The notes: a model not told the origin generated them from the sequence alone. A stretch of 64,000 nucleotides of DNA from Mangifera indica (GCF_011075055.1 NC_058150.1:3782001-3846000), one strand, 5' to 3'; counted from the first letter of the stretch, positions 12,151 to 25,704 are shown. Numbers and translations are program-made.

Positions 12151-13204
12151 AATAAAATATGAGACCAATAGATTTATTCCCACCCAAGGATTAGTCTATT
12201 GTCAAACTCTCACTTGCTAATTTTTTTAAAAAAATTCAAATACTCATCTGTTAACTATTAAAATTAACAAAATTCGTTAGTATAAAGGGTATAATTATCG
12301 TTTAACAATTAAAATTAAAAAAAATATAATTTATCTCAATTCCTAACTTTAGTTCTAAAAACTTACAATTTCTTCCTAACCTAAGTTTTGAAAAGTTACA
12401 TTCCCTCTCTAAAAGTTATTTTTCTTTTCTACATTTTTTAGCCATCGGACCCATCTTTGACAGCCTTAGTCAGCCTAATCTCTCTTCCTCTCAACACTCT
12501 CTTTCTCCTATCAGAATCCCTCTTAAGGTTTCGTCGTGCATAAAGAGTTGATTCGTCTTCATGCACGATAGTTATTCGATTCGACCAAAAAAGCGGTTCG
12601 TCATTGTGGGCCGATGATAAACGAATTAACTCTTTGTAATGCATGAGATGGAACGAGATGACCCCTTCCATCAAATAGCTGTCATGCACAATTGAATTGG
12701 TTTTTTGTCGAATCGAAGAGTTGTGGCTTTTTGTCATGCACGACCATTAGTAACCATATCAAAAGTCGCCTATTATAGTGTTTTTACAATTACTAATTTA
12801 TTCTTCATGATCTGTTAGATTTTTTCCACAGTTGAACAAACACATACTTTCATCATTGTCAAAAATATTTGAGAGAGGAATGACTCATTCAGTTGTTGTA
12901 GCTTAATGTTAAGGAGTTTATATATATTGTCAAAAACATGGAAATAATTTATGTTAGCTTTTAGGTAAAGAATGTTAGTTCTAGTAATTTATATTTGGTA
13001 ATTTTTCAAGTTGTTGGTTGTTTGGTAAAGTTTCTGTAAGCAAAGTACGTTTCTTCAACATCACATTTTGCTCAGTGCTAGTTGATTAATTTTCTTCTCT
13101 TCATGCATTTTTTCTTTAGCTTAGATCTTCTCAAGTTAGGTAAAGGATCACACTATTAGGTTTAGATATATCTGTAAGGGAGAACAACTATATTTCATCC
13201 GAGC
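12151..13204 (+). other. Sequence interrupting the 350-bp tandem array
   Basis: Its left end resembles the GGCC-type MITE terminus (GATTTATTCCCACCCAAGGA, then CAAACTCTCACTTGCTAATTT) but lacks a clear GGCC start and a right terminus. The middle (12430-12750) contains several short inverted words about 'TCGTGCATGA'. The part at 12770-12905 matches 14170-14335, the sequence just before the Copia relic. Probably a composite of two or more old insertions. Confidence 0.4.
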
Positions 13205-14110
13205 TATGTAAGGACGTAAGCATCAAGTATGTGGAGATGGAGATAGCAAGTCAAGATGATGAGACCACATTAGTTCTAATGATGAAAAAGAAAAATCTTG
13301 CACGATTGGTAAGTAGAAATACAAGTATGAGGAGGACACGCATACAAAGTTTAGGATGCAACATTGGCTCTAAGTTACAAAGAGAAAAGTTCATGGAGGC
13401 TTTCAAGACTTGAAGTATGAGATTTTCACTGGTATTAAATAGAGATTCAAGTGTATAAACAAGGACAAAGGAGATTGAAGCCAAAATAGGGGTGACAATG
13501 TTGAATTAACTCAAAGCTTGCAAACAAAAAGTAGTTTGCTTAGATTTTATAATAACATAAGCATGAAATCATCAAATATGAGAAAAGGAAGGATAACAAG
13601 CCAAGATGGAGAGACCACATTAGCGCTGAGGATGTAAAGGGAAAATCATCCACAACTGGTAAGTAGAAATACAAGTGTAATGAGGACACTTATACAAAGC
13701 CAAGATAAGGATGTTGCATTTGTTCTAGGGTTATAGAGAGAAGAGTTCATGAAGGCTTTCAAGACTCGAAGAATGATACCTTCACTAGTATCAAACAAAG
13801 ATTCAAGGACAAATGGGATACAAAGCCAAAATGAGGATGAGGACATTGAATTAACTCAAAAGTTGTAGACAAAAAATAACCCACTAGGATTTTAATAATG
13901 TAAAGATGCGAGCATAAAGTATGAGGATAAAAAAGATAACAAGCCAAGATGAGGAGGTTACATTTGCTATAAGGATGGGAAAGGAAAATCTGTCACGAGT
14001 GAAAATGCAAATGTGAGAAAGACATGCACAGAAGCTAGAATAAGGATGCAACATTAGCCCTAACGTTTCAGAAAGAAGATTTCATAGAGGTTTTCAAGGT
14101 AACTAAAGAG
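13205..14110 (+). repeat. Degenerate tandem repeat, period about 350 bp (right block)
   Basis: Further units start near 13208, 13555 and 13900 (spacings 347 and 345) with the same ordered words as the left block, including GGTAAGTAGAAATACAAGTG and TTCATGGAGGCTTTCAAGAC. The last unit is truncated near 14110. Confidence 0.7.
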
Positions 14111-14334
14111 TAGTATGAAAGATCTATTTCTTTGTCAAGAAAAAATTTGAGAGTATTGTTTCCTTATCAAGAAAAGATCATTAGTAATCATATGAGAGGT
14201 TACCATTATAATGTTTTTACTATTGTTGATTTATTTTTCATGATTGGTTACATTTTTTCCACTGTTCGACAAGCACATCCTTCTGTCATTGTTAAAAATA
14301 TTTGAAAGAGGAATGACCCAACTAGTTGTTGTCA

Positions 14335-15150
14335 CATTCGGATACATCTATTTTTATACTCTCACAAGAGTCTACTTTAATCTACCTTCTTGTGTATGTT
14401 GACGATATCTTCATCATTGGCATTTCATCGACAACAATTGCAATAGTTATTAGTACATTAGCATCTCACTTTTTTATAGGGCTGGATTCGAACCGAATTC
14501 AAGCCTGAAATGAGTTAGCCCTAGTCGAGCTCGGTCGAGCTCAAACTACTCGTCAGATTTTTTAATTAAAAATTTTGATATAAAATAACATCGTTTTGAC
14601 CAATATGTATTAAAACTACGTCGTTTTAATAACGAAAAACGAGCCAAGCAGAATTCGAGCCAAGTTTGAGCTTGGTCGAATCCAGCCCTAACTTCTCCAT
14701 CAAGGATCTTGGTTTCCCTAGATTTTTCCTTAGTGTTAAAATTCTTCCTACCAAGCAAGGTTTATTGTTGTCCTAAAGTCAATAGATATATGATCAATTG
14801 CACCACTACAACATGCATGAGGCAAATAATGTTCACAACCCTGAGTCCATTATTGAAAAAAAATTTCTTCACAATGACTTATTCAACTAATGCAACTCAA
14901 TACCACTAAGTTCCTGGTGCCCTGCAATACCTGTCAATTTATGCATTGTTTGAAACTCATTCATTTGGTTCACAATCAGATTGTCCATTTAGCATTTAGC
15001 ATTATAATTTGGTTCACAATCTACTTTGTGTATTATATCTACCACCTGTTAAACCTCCAATGATCTACTATAATAATGTTGGGACAACTTACCTTTGTTA
15101 AAGTCTTGTTTTTCAGAGCAGAATGAAACATATATATTGATTTGAGGATC
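14335..15150 (+). pseudogene. Ty1/copia reverse transcriptase/RNase H relic
   Basis: A decayed fragment of a Copia pol. 14326-14475 encodes the reverse transcriptase stretch ending in the YVDDIFI catalytic box; 14691-14830 continues it with FSIKDLG and an ILPTKQGLLLS-like piece; about 15050-15150 matches the RNase H segment (IYYNNVGTTYLC, then SRMKHIYID). Stops and frame changes occur throughout, and an hAT-type MITE splits it. No LTRs or gag were seen nearby. Confidence 0.75.
14477..14690. mobile_element. hAT-type MITE inserted in the Copia relic
   Basis: Termini are TAGGGCTGGATTCGA and its reverse complement TCGAATCCAGCCCTA. The Copia reading frame resumes immediately after the right end, and the 8 bp there (ACTTCTCC) match the diverged left flank (ACTTTTTT) in 5 of 8 places. 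The interior holds GTCGAGCTCGGTCGAGCTC and CATCGTTTTG/CGTCGTTTTA words shared with the copy at 55294. Confidence 0.8.
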
Positions 15151-15696
15151 ATCGATACAAAATTTTAAGTATTTTTAGTTTTCACTTTTAAATTTGAAAA
15201 ACAACACATTTCTATCTTTCATCCATTTTTTATCAACTTTAAATTCAAGTAATTTTATCTATCTAATTTACACTGGTTTATAGTTTTCATTTTTTTTCAT
15301 AAAGGAATTTATTAAAAGAGTTAATTAATTATGAAAGAAGTCATTTTCTTATTGTTGACTCTAAAATATTTTCCTCTTATATTCTATTTTTATTATTGTC
15401 TCTTAAATTTAGTTGGATATTTTATTACTTCCCTCTATAGCCGTCATCTTCCTTTTTCTAGTCTTCACCATTCTTTCTTCCATTAGTCTCTAAAATCTCA
15501 TGACAACAAAATCTCGATCTTAATTTACAAATATTTGGTTAACCCAACATATTTTATCCCAATTTTTCCATACTTTCAATACCGACCACTCAATCATGTA
15601 CAAACTCTCCCATGCTTGTGCCTTTTACGCCATCAAATCTCTCCTCTAATAGCTACAACAATGTCGACAATGAATGGTGGTGGTGATTGTTTGAAT
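15151..15696. other. Spacer, no gene seen
   Basis: AT-rich sequence following the Copia relic. I see no open frame, repeat or structured element that I can support. Confidence 0.5.
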
Positions 15697-15885
15697 TAAG
15701 GCTGGATTTGAAGTGAATTTGTTCGAGCTCAAAATGAATTTTATTAGAATGAGTTTGAAATAAGTATAACTTAAACGAGTACAAATACAAACACTAGTTT
15801 AAGTTTAAAGCAAAAAAAAAATACGAACCCGAACAGAACAATACTTGACTCGCTCGCTGAGCAGAGCTCGCTTAAAAATTTTGAT
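15697..15885. repeat. Degenerate hAT-type MITE-like sequence
   Basis: Begins AAGGCTGGATTTGAAGTGAA, a diverged form of the TAGGGCTGGATTCGA terminus, and contains TTCGAGCTC, AACGAGTACAAA and CGAACCCGAAC words like the interior of the 55294 copy. No clean right end or target duplication. Confidence 0.35.
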
Positions 15886-16575
15886 GTTTAAAATGAAACC
15901 ATGTGTGTGGCGCCAGTTAGTTTTGAAAATTGAAAAAAATATATATATATATAAACTAAACCCCAGGCGACTTCTTGCGACTAGAGTCTTAAAGTCATCT
16001 TCTTCTTGCGACTTGCTGTCGTTGCGCCTCAGACTCTCTCCGCCTCCTATCATTCACGCTCCTCGATGCCGCCTCCTCCAGTTCTCCCGTTCGCCAGCTG
16101 CAACTTCGAACCATTGGCTGTTTTTTGCGTCACTTCAGTTCTTCGTAGCATTCTGGTTTCTTTGTTTCACATCTTCAGCAACTTTTAGCGATTCTCTAGC
16201 AAACTTCTAGTGTCAACAAAGTAAGTCAACCAATTTCTTCTTGCTGACTTAAACTTTGAATGTTTTATTCTGTATTACAAAATCTAGATGATAGTAGTTT
16301 GACTGCCTCCATTTTTAACTTGTAATTCAAGAACTGAATGTTTTATTCTTAATGTAATGTTGGTTCAAGAACTGAATGTTACATAGGATAAATAAAAATA
16401 ATTTCTTCTGCTACTGTAAATTTTTATTTAAAAAGGTTAAAGAGTAATTAGTGTGTTTGGTTTTGCACACGCACACATATGATGGTTCGTTGTTGATGCT
16501 CGTTCTTTGAATAATTGAAAAAAAGTAAAATAAGGTTGATGTTGATCTCTGATGTGCAGAAAGCCAAGCCTCCGA
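15886..16575. other. Spacer with a possible 5' untranslated exon
   Basis: A pyrimidine-rich, comparatively GC-rich patch at about 15990-16217 ends at a plausible donor (AACAAA/GTAAGT), and a CAG acceptor occurs at 16557-16559. This could be a leader exon for the small frame at 16576 or for the peptide gene at 17704. No conserved protein is evident. Confidence 0.3.
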
Positions 16576-16710
16576 ATGTTGAGATATGTAGAATGGGATA
16601 CTAATTTAGAAATTCTAGAGGATTTGGTCAGAAACCCCAGCAAACTTTATGGAAAAAATGCCACTTTGGAATCTGATTCTATTACTTGCCAGTTTGAAAA
16701 AGCTAATTAG
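16576..16710 (+). other. Small uncharacterised open frame after a splice acceptor
   Basis: A 44-aa frame (MLRYVEWDTNLEILEDLVRN and 24 more residues) starts 16 bases after an AG acceptor and is open upstream to that acceptor. Its composition is protein-like, but I recognise no domain. It might be a terminal exon of a gene whose other exons I cannot see. Sequence from 16711 to 17512 shows nothing supportable. Confidence 0.2.
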
Positions 16711-17703
16711 TAAATATATGTAATAAATAAAACATGTAATGCTCAATCTGTGTATAGAAGTAATTAATGGTGACTGCTCATACAATTAATAGTATTGCTT
16801 TTAGTTGCATTTTTATATTTTCATATTTGAAGTAAGGGGCTTTCCTATCTAGTGATAAGTGGAGCATTTACAAGTTAATTTGTAGTTAATTCTGTAGTAT
16901 CTCATCAAGTATTCCTATCAAGTTGAATGTTGGTAGTCGTAGAAATGTATTTTTTTCATGTTGGAAAGAATTATGTGGCACCAAATTTTCTCTGGTCTGT
17001 GAATTGCATGCTTGCTTTCAGTTTGACAGTAGCATTGTTTTTTTGCATTTATTATATTGGTTGAATATTGATTTATTAGACCCATGCTGTTATCAACTGG
17101 TACACACATAGGCAGATTAAGTTATGAAAAACTATGTGTGTAAATAAATTATACAAACTGAGGTGACAACTTGTGATTGGGTTTGTTTATATATGTAGTA
17201 TGACTCTTAAGTTATAATTTGAAACCTCCCATTTCTAATCCCAATCTAATTATGATTTTACTTCTGATTTCGAATCCCAGTTTGAGATGGTTCATGGTTC
17301 AGTTTTCCTCTCAACAGTTATGATGTCTCCATCGCTAAGGTATATAATAATTAGTGAGGAAGAGTCCAGCATTTTATTCTACACTATCCTAAGAGAAGCA
17401 TAATGCGAAATTCATGACATTATCCATCAACACAGATTAAAGTTTACGTTTGAGAAAGTTCAGTTATAATATTTTTGTAGAAGCAATTTGACTTCTTCCT
17501 TAATTTATTGTTATGACTAATCATCAGATTAAAGAATCAGTCAGCTTCAACTGCTCTAACCAGTGCAATAAACAAAACTTTGAGACGGGTAGATCTGGAC
17601 AGTTGATACAGAAAGTAGCTACCCAAGTTGTTCTTGATCCTACTGTCTATAAAGCCATTAATTTTGCTAACAATGTCTTCACTCTAAGTAGGAAAAACTA
17701 AAA

Positions 17704-17943
17704 ATGTTCAGTGCGAGGGAACTTACTCGATTTGCTTGGGTTTTGGTGATTTATTCGATGCTGACATTGGTGGCAATCTCTGAAGGAGCAACATTTTCAG
17801 ATGCAACAGCTCCATCTCCAAGGTCCCTCTCGCCGGGACCGTCTCCGACAAAGAAAGCAAGTGCAGGAAGCCCTGCATATGCCTGCAACACCATTGTTTT
17901 CCTTTGTAGCCTCATTGTCACCATGCTGGCTCCGTTTCTTTAG
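17704..17943 (+). CDS. Small arabinogalactan-type, putatively GPI-anchored peptide
   Basis: A 79-aa single-exon frame with the layout of a plant AGP-type peptide: an N-terminal hydrophobic signal sequence (about residues 10-27, ending near ISEG/ATFS), a short Pro/Ser/Ala-rich middle with the dipeptides AP, SP and GPSP expected to carry hydroxyproline-linked arabinogalactan (about 36-50), then a small-residue region (ASAGSPAY) and a C-terminal hydrophobic tail (CNTIVFLCSLIVTMLAPFL) suited to GPI-anchor addition. If so, it would be a client of the GPI-remodelling pathway that includes the PGAP1 homologue next door; that link is inference. I do not recognise a specific AGP. A stop codon at 17699-17701 excludes an upstream extension in that frame. 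Confidence 0.6.
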   Translation: MFSARELTRFAWVLVIYSMLTLVAISEGATFSDATAPSPRSLSPGPSPTKKASAGSPAYACNTIVFLCSLIVTMLAPFL

Positions 17944-19931
17944 AAAATTAGGAAAATATGAATGATATGCTTGTTCCTTGTTTTATTTTTAATTGTGTGT
18001 AAAATGGAGAGATGTGGAGTAGCTTTATTCATGGGGTGCCATGGCTGCTTTACCATCAGTCTTTCCGTATCAGAATAAGTTACTTGTAAATAATGGATGA
18101 TCAATCATCTGTCTTGTCTGCATATCTTATTTCTTTTCTTTTCATGGATTTGTCAACTACGACAGATAAGCCAGTAGAACGAAGCTAATCCAATATCTCT
18201 GGAGACTGTTCAAAGATATATCAATTCCATCATCAACACCTATAATTGTCAACAAATGTTGTCTAATATGCAAGAATTTTGGAATAGGGATGAATTTGAG
18301 TTGGGTTTCAGAGTTTGGGTTTGTTTGAATTCAATTTTACTCTAAATAGTTAAATTCAACATCGATAAGTTTTGAAAAAATCAAGTTTAAGTTTAATATG
18401 ACGAGTCGGGCTCAAGTTTGATACAGTAGATATTTATTAAATTTAAAAAAATTACTATTCCTAGTGAAAAAACATTAAAGTTGAATTGTCTTAACAAAGA
18501 AAAAGAGTGATGAGTTAAGCTAAAATTTTTCTCACATTAACTTTTTTGAATTGGATAAATTTATTTACAATGAATAAAATGATTATTCTATACCCTTATA
18601 ATAAGTAATAATTTAAATAATAATTATGTCATTATATAATTATGTGTCATTTTATTGTTAATTCAAATTCCTATAATTACATATAACATTTCATTATTCG
18701 AACCCAAATTACTCTTCGTTATAATTTTACATAATTCTATTATTTCTTTCATTAAAAAGCAAATTTTTTTAAAATAATTTTTAAAGTTAAAGAATATATA
18801 TTAGGTGTAAATCAAGTTCGAACTCAAACTCAAGAGATAATTTTTTATTTTGGACTCCATCCAATCAAATTTATTAAAATAATTTTTAAAGTTAAAAAAA
18901 TATATTTTAGTTGAGTGTAAATTGAGTTCAAATTCAAACTCTAGTGATAGTTTTTTATTTTGGACTCCATCCAATCAAAATGGCTATTAAATTTAAACAC
19001 TTCAGTTCAGTCCATTCCGATCTATCTATTTACCTGACTCTGTCAAACATGCAATCAGTCAGAGCACTTCGTCAGGTTTAATTTTTAATTTCCGTTGTAC
19101 TGCAATCAATCCTAGTACATAATTCAGTACAGCCGCATTTTTAATCTATCTTAAAACAGTAGGGATATTAATAAAAGAACAAAATCAGTAATTGTCTAGT
19201 TGACAATGTATGTTCATTTAGTCCACCAGAACAGATTCAGGTAGCATATTTGGAGTGACCTACGGTTAAATTGACATGAACAAATTAGTAAGTACAACCT
19301 GTTGTGGTGATGCAACCTGCAAACAATCAATAGTTAGTGCTATAAAAAGCTAATCGAGTAAGAGGTACAAAATGCATGTTAAGTTCTAAACTAGGGTTTT
19401 AGTCAGCAAGAGAGCTATTCATAGGATTGCAATTTTAGATAGACCCAATCTCCCACCTCGAATTTGCAGTCCTTGCTACCTTTATCATATATAAGGTAAT
19501 GTGGAACATATATAAATAGCTATTGTGATTATTGAAACCTACTCTTAATAATAAAAAAAAAAAAAAACACACACCAGCATTAATAGATGATTATTTACTT
19601 TCTAAGGTTTACCTGAGCAATGTGACCCACTATACTTCCCAAAAGTCAAAAATTCTCATAAAAATCTAGTGAGAAAAAAAATAGAGAGAGCGAGCCATGT
19701 TCATAAAAATTCAAAAGGCTCAGCCCTAAATAGAAATTGCACTCTTTTCCTTTCCTTTCTGTCTTCAGAATTACATCTTTCACCTATAAACTCCTCCCAT
19801 CTGAAATTTTGGAGTGAAGATGCAGCAACTTAATGTTACACAAATTTACCTATCAAACTAACTGTGCACCAAACTTCTCGTCGTCTGGGTACTCTCAGAC
19901 TCAGTTTGCATGGATTGCAGAGAAAGCTAAC
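17944..19931. other. Spacer between the AGP-type gene and the PGAP1 homologue
   Basis: AT-rich with no gene seen. It holds a tandem duplication near 18771-18980 and, at 18290-18440, sequence with GAGTTGGGTTTC and GGGCTCAAGTTTGA words reminiscent of diverged hAT-type MITEs. 19600-19931 probably includes the 3' untranslated region of the minus-strand gene. Confidence 0.5.
18771..18980. repeat. Two-copy direct tandem repeat of about 105 bp
   Basis: AAAATAATTTTTAAAGTTAA starts at 18771 and again at 18876. Both copies then run through a GTGTAAATYRAGTTC stretch, CAAACTC and TTTTTTATTTTGGACTCCAT before CCAATCAAA. Only scattered substitutions separate them. Confidence 0.8.
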
Positions 19932-22900
19932 TCAGTGTCGGTGAGAATGTTTCCGGTTGCCTAAACCATTTCTCCCTTTTATGGTTTTACAGGCAACTGA
20001 AATGATTCCTATGATAGCAATAGCATAGAACACCCTATATGGTGCCAATGCCAGTCCAGAGAGAAAGGAATAGTATCCAGCAAGTGCATACACAACATTC
20101 AACCTCAGTTTCTGACCAAAGATGCTTGGGAAACTGACCAAGGAATTGAATTCGGGCTTCGAGATGATAACACCATGAAAAATTACACCAACGCAAAGGA
20201 TTGAATCCAACAACCACGGCAAGCTATGTCCAATCCATATTCTCTGCTTTCACATAAGTCCGTGAGCATATATTTATTCTGAAGTTATATAGGGCATGTC
20301 AATATAAGTCCAAGCCCACAGCTTCAATATCATACATGCATTCAATAAACACACATAGATATATATATGCATACATGCATATCTTTCACATTCAACAAAT
20401 GCTATATGATAACATGAACCAAGCATATCTTCCCTTAACTCTTACATAGATTCATTCAACATGAATGGTAAATTAGAAATGGACGCAAAATCAATGTTTT
20501 AATTATTTAGTGCTCCTACAAAATTAATGCCACAAGTTAATTTATGTCTATGAACATGGTGCTTTAGGATAATCCATACCTGCAACCGAGCTATCAATGA
20601 CGGTACAAACATGAGGGTTGCAAGAAGATGCAGGATCAGCAAGCCATGTTGGTGATGGAAAATCTCTAGTTGAGTGTCACTATAACTTTTTGTTGGATCT
20701 GGACTATCATAGTTATTTTTTTCTGATGGGAGATCATGGTTGAATCTTCCATCCCGTGATGATGCAAATTGCCTAGATCCACCATTGCTGTCACTGGTGT
20801 AATCAAATAGTTCTGTTCTCCAAACATTGCTATGGAAGGAAGCTGTCAAAGAACTGTAACAGAAACACTAAGCCTTTTGAAAACCACCAGTTTATCAGAG
20901 AAGTGGCAGCTAGATGCAATAAATAGATCAAATTCCACACCTGTTTGATGCTTATGGTCCAATTAATAGACACCTAACTTTCCTCAAATTTTGAACAGTA
21001 AGTGTAAAAAATAATGGATTAAAAGTATTACAGACCCAAGAAGCCAATCAAATTCACCATGAGCATAATCTGAAGATTTAACTCGAAAATTAATTCTTGT
21101 ATTGAATACAAAGATGGTGGTAATGGAAGAGACCTGAAATTAAAAATATACCTGCACAGTGAATTATGGCAGCACAAAAAATGAAACATGAGAAGTACGA
21201 ATAGACCCAAAGCTGGATGAACAATGCACACCAAAGTAATTGCAGCCAGTGTTGTAACAATTAATGGATGGACTCTTAGAACCATTACCATCTGCTTTTT
21301 TTGAGAACCAGAAAAAGGTCTATGAGAGAAATCATCAATCTCCATCCATGAAATAGGAAAGTAAAGTGAAAAAGGATCAAAATGGAATAAAGAACTTCAA
21401 CCACCAATCAAGACTAAGTGTATTGACAACCTATCCACCAGAATTCACACTCAATTGTGCTATATTTATATCTACCCTTCTAAAGGAATTGTCTAACATA
21501 TTAAAAGGGTCAGTTTTAGTTGTAGCAAACTTGATTGTTTATTTAAATAAACACAGCAAAATATAAAAGCAAGCCACACTTTTAACCTCAAATAAATGCA
21601 ACATAAGTGTAGCCATTAACCCAGTGTAAGCCACTAAACATGCAAATACCAAAGAGGTCAATTTACCTTCAATGAAAAGAAACCAGAGGAAAGATTGGCA
21701 AACCAAAGAAGAAATCCAAAGCAAAAATTTCCTTCCCACGCTTGCCACCTGAAATACTAAAACCCAACTGTTTATTTTATAAACAAGTAACTTCAACAGA
21801 CTTACACAAGGATGAACAACTATAATACTGCAGAAGAAGAAAATGGCAAGGAGAAAAGAAAAACAGTATAGCTTCATACTCCAATAAAGGTTTCATAAAA
21901 TTCAATTCCCACCAACAAGATCTCAGGGAAAGCTAAAAATTATTTGAAGTAAAACATAATAATAAAAAGTTGCTTAATTCGAAAATGAAACTTGATACAA
22001 TGTCCATCAAATCCCAAGAAATGGTACGTCATCTCACAAAGATAATCATAACAATTTTTCTAAATCACTTTTCAAAAACTTTCCAGAGTACTTCGAAGAG
22101 GGCTCAATGATGCATGGATAATTCTCCAACACTTATCTTATTGTAATTTCTTTTTCCAGTATTATACGAAAGTATCAGCTGTAAACCATTGAAAAACAAA
22201 TTATACAAATACTAAGTTACACCACATGAAAAGGAGAGAAAGCCAACCAACCTTGTCTTGATGAATACATATATAGTGGCAGCCACATAGAAGATCAATT
22301 TTGAAGCCAATAACAGTAGAACTATCAACCCATTTGCGAATAAGTAGCAAATCATCGACACAATGGCAAAGCTCATGATGGGAGGAAATGGTTGAGACAT
22401 TAGGAAGGAAAGAAACAAGGAGACCAAAATGGGTAGAACAGCTAAAAGCAAAAATGGAAATGGCATTCGTAAATTGAATTCTACGGCTGACAGAACAGAA
22501 GGGATAGGCACATCAAGATCCCATGCATATGCTTGCCGCATGAGAGCAAAAAATATAACAGCAACAGACAAACCAACTATCTGCAAAAGACAAGTCCAGC
22601 AGCATGACAATACAAAAATTATATCATGAACAACATAAATAATATCTTTTAACCCAAAAATATAAAAATAAAAAGACATCTATATCAGTAATGGAAACAG
22701 AAGATGCATTCTGCAAAGACTTGCTGATAGTTCATAAAAACTTGGATGCTACAAATGGTCATAACAGAGTTTTCTCTAAGGACTCATGGAAAAACAAGAA
22801 AGTGCATCCATGTAGTTGGATTACAACTTTGGAGCTTATCACATGTACAAGGCGCCCTTGTGTGCTCTTCTTAATTAATCACACAAACACACACAAAAAT

Positions 22901-25673
22901 GTTACAAACCAATTCGTGGTAGTGAATTTTGTTTTGTATATGGTATGTAATGCCTCTCCTTGCATCTATGCTATATATAAGAAAATTATTCATGAACAGG
23001 AACTACAGCCATTTCTACAACAAAAATTAAGTTTGATTGGTTTTTAAAGACAACTTTAGTGAAATAGACTAATTGTTCCATCATTGTGAGGCCCATTACA
23101 TATACTAACTGCTTGGACAAAGGACAATATTTAAACTAACACTGAAGGTTGAGAAAGTCCATGTCATAAGATGCAAATGTCTCCAATAAATTACACTCCC
23201 AAACTCAACATTATAATTAATGGTAAATCAAAGATAAATTTTACAAAACTGATGAAAGTTTATATCCAACGTCAAATACACAAAAATATCCAGCAATCTT
23301 GAATTTAATCACCTGTGAGCTGTATAAAAGCAAAAATCTGATCGCAGATCCAGTAATAGAAACAGCTACACTAATTTTATATGAGCAATGTGGATCAACC
23401 TGCAGAAGGGTGCAGAAATGAAAACCTTAAATTAATAAAAAGTGAAAGTATACATAAAAATTATATTATAATAACAATAATAATACAAGAAAATAAACAT
23501 ATTTGGAAAACTTCATACCAGCAATATAACAGTGGTTCTTTTAAATCTCTGTGAGAAACTCAAAAGTGCTAGTGAAGAATCAACAACAATAGTCTCACTG
23601 TACAAGTTTGGAAATATGTGAAGACCTGACATTGGATCCCAGGCAAGTGCCACAGGTGGGAAGCAACGCATTTTGCAAAGTCCTGAAATGCCAAGAAGCT
23701 TGTTCAGTAGAAAAGAAAATTAAAGGAAAAATCTAACAATATCATGATTAAAAAGATATTGTTTGGTGACTGAAAGCCACAAGATGTGTTCAACATAGAG
23801 TCCACCAAACAAAAGATGTCTAGAAAATTTGAACAATAGAGAGACTTAAACCTTAGAAATGTTCAAAGGATTAAAATTTTAAGTTTTAAAAGGTGACACC
23901 AAGAAGTCAACAAAACAAAACAAAAGAAACTGTACACTCCAACATATCCTCTCACATGAAACGCAAGTGCATAAAATTCCACAACAAATACATACAATTT
24001 ATTGTAATTTCATTAATGCAATGGAGATATTCAAACATAAGACTATTTTGTTAACCAGACTCCTAAACTATGCTAAATATTTCTAATCAATAGTAAAATG
24101 TTAGCACCAAAACTGTTGCGTACAACACAATTTACCACAGTCAGAAAATGATTTAATTTTCAGCAACTAGTTTCTGACTTTCGGCACTGGAACCACTTAT
24201 TCTTGCACTCAGTTAATATATTTGTGAACTTTCATATGAATATTCATTAATACTTTATAAACAAAATAAAAAGATAGTCTAGTACAGCCTGCATAATTAA
24301 CCATTTCAGAGAGAGAGCATGTCAGCATTGCATGGAAACTTGTAAACATTACAATGATCTCAATCATAATCCATACAGTCAAAGGGACATAAGAAGACAT
24401 GACAGTGAAAGATTATACCTAGGTTTTGCATGAATTACAAGAAAAGGCAGTTAGTAAGATTTAATTCCTTACCACTGTTTTCCGTGTGTCCAGTTTCTTC
24501 ATCTGGAAGCCCAGCTTTCTTTATTCCACAGCTTTCAGTTCTCAAAGACAAAGTAGCAGGCAAAAGGCCTAAGCTAATAGCAAATGACAAATTGAAAGTG
24601 AGGGGATGATCCTCCTTCAGAAACATTTCCTGTACAGCATTCAAATAATGAAAGCCCAGTTAATTGAACAGGCAAAACTAATCTAAGCAGTTATAGACTT
24701 AATCCTCTAAAATCATAACCTGAAAATAAGTCAGCTGCTTATGAAAATATTAACCTTGGGTGAATATGTAGATAGCAGCATTGCTTGTGGAGAAAATTCA
24801 ATCTCCCCTTCCTGCGGATTAAAGAACTGCCCAACTGCCATGGAAGCTGCTGGTGGAGGTCTACCTGAAATAGTCTGAGGACCAGCAAATCACCACAAAT
24901 CATGTAGAGTACATGTTGAAATCAGATCCAGCAAGAGAACAATCAAAACATTCATCTATCCAATTATGGAAGAGGAAGAAAAAAAAAATTCCTGTGCAAA
25001 TGTAGTTTGTCACATTGAAAAAGAAACGAGAATAGGAATGAAGGCCAGACAATACCGGACGAGGTGCAACAGAAATAGTCAGGAATCTGAAACCATGCAT
25101 ATCCTCTGGACCCAACTGAAATACTGCAGTTGGAGGCACTTGCTCTGTCTGACTGCCAGGTTCTGTCTGATGAAGAAACAACATATTCAGGAATGTGTCT
25201 CAACAACATTATTGCAACATGATCTTAAAACTTAACACTATACTTCACTTATATAAGACAAACAATTTACTTCAATTGACAATTGAGCATCATAGTTTCA
25301 ACAACTAGTACCTGCCTAGGTGCTTGTCGTGATGGAATGTGAACCATCTTTGACGTCACCTCTAGAGCCCTTTCACTTGCAGACAGGTCCAGAGTTGATT
25401 TCCCTTTTTCAGGCCACAGGTGAATTCTAACCCCAAAACATGGAGCAAGGTTTGTCACAAATATGAAGTGACTTTTTCCATTTGAACTCTAACCATACAA
25501 GGCAAACTGTAAGCCATAGAACTCTGGTCTTCAAAAGTATAAAATAAAATGCAAAAGAGCTAATAGTATCAGAAAAAAAAATCAACTTGGCCTTGACAGA
25601 GATCCTTTTTTTCCTTTCTTTTTTGAAACTAAAAATTATAAACTGAAACCTTCCCCTTCCCCCCCTCCCCCCC

Positions 25674-25704
<31 letters not shown>

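Noticed and set aside
11230..14110. CRISPR-like or satellite array
   Set aside because: This is a plant nuclear sequence; units are 350 bp, contiguous and diverged, with no short identical repeats and unique spacers.
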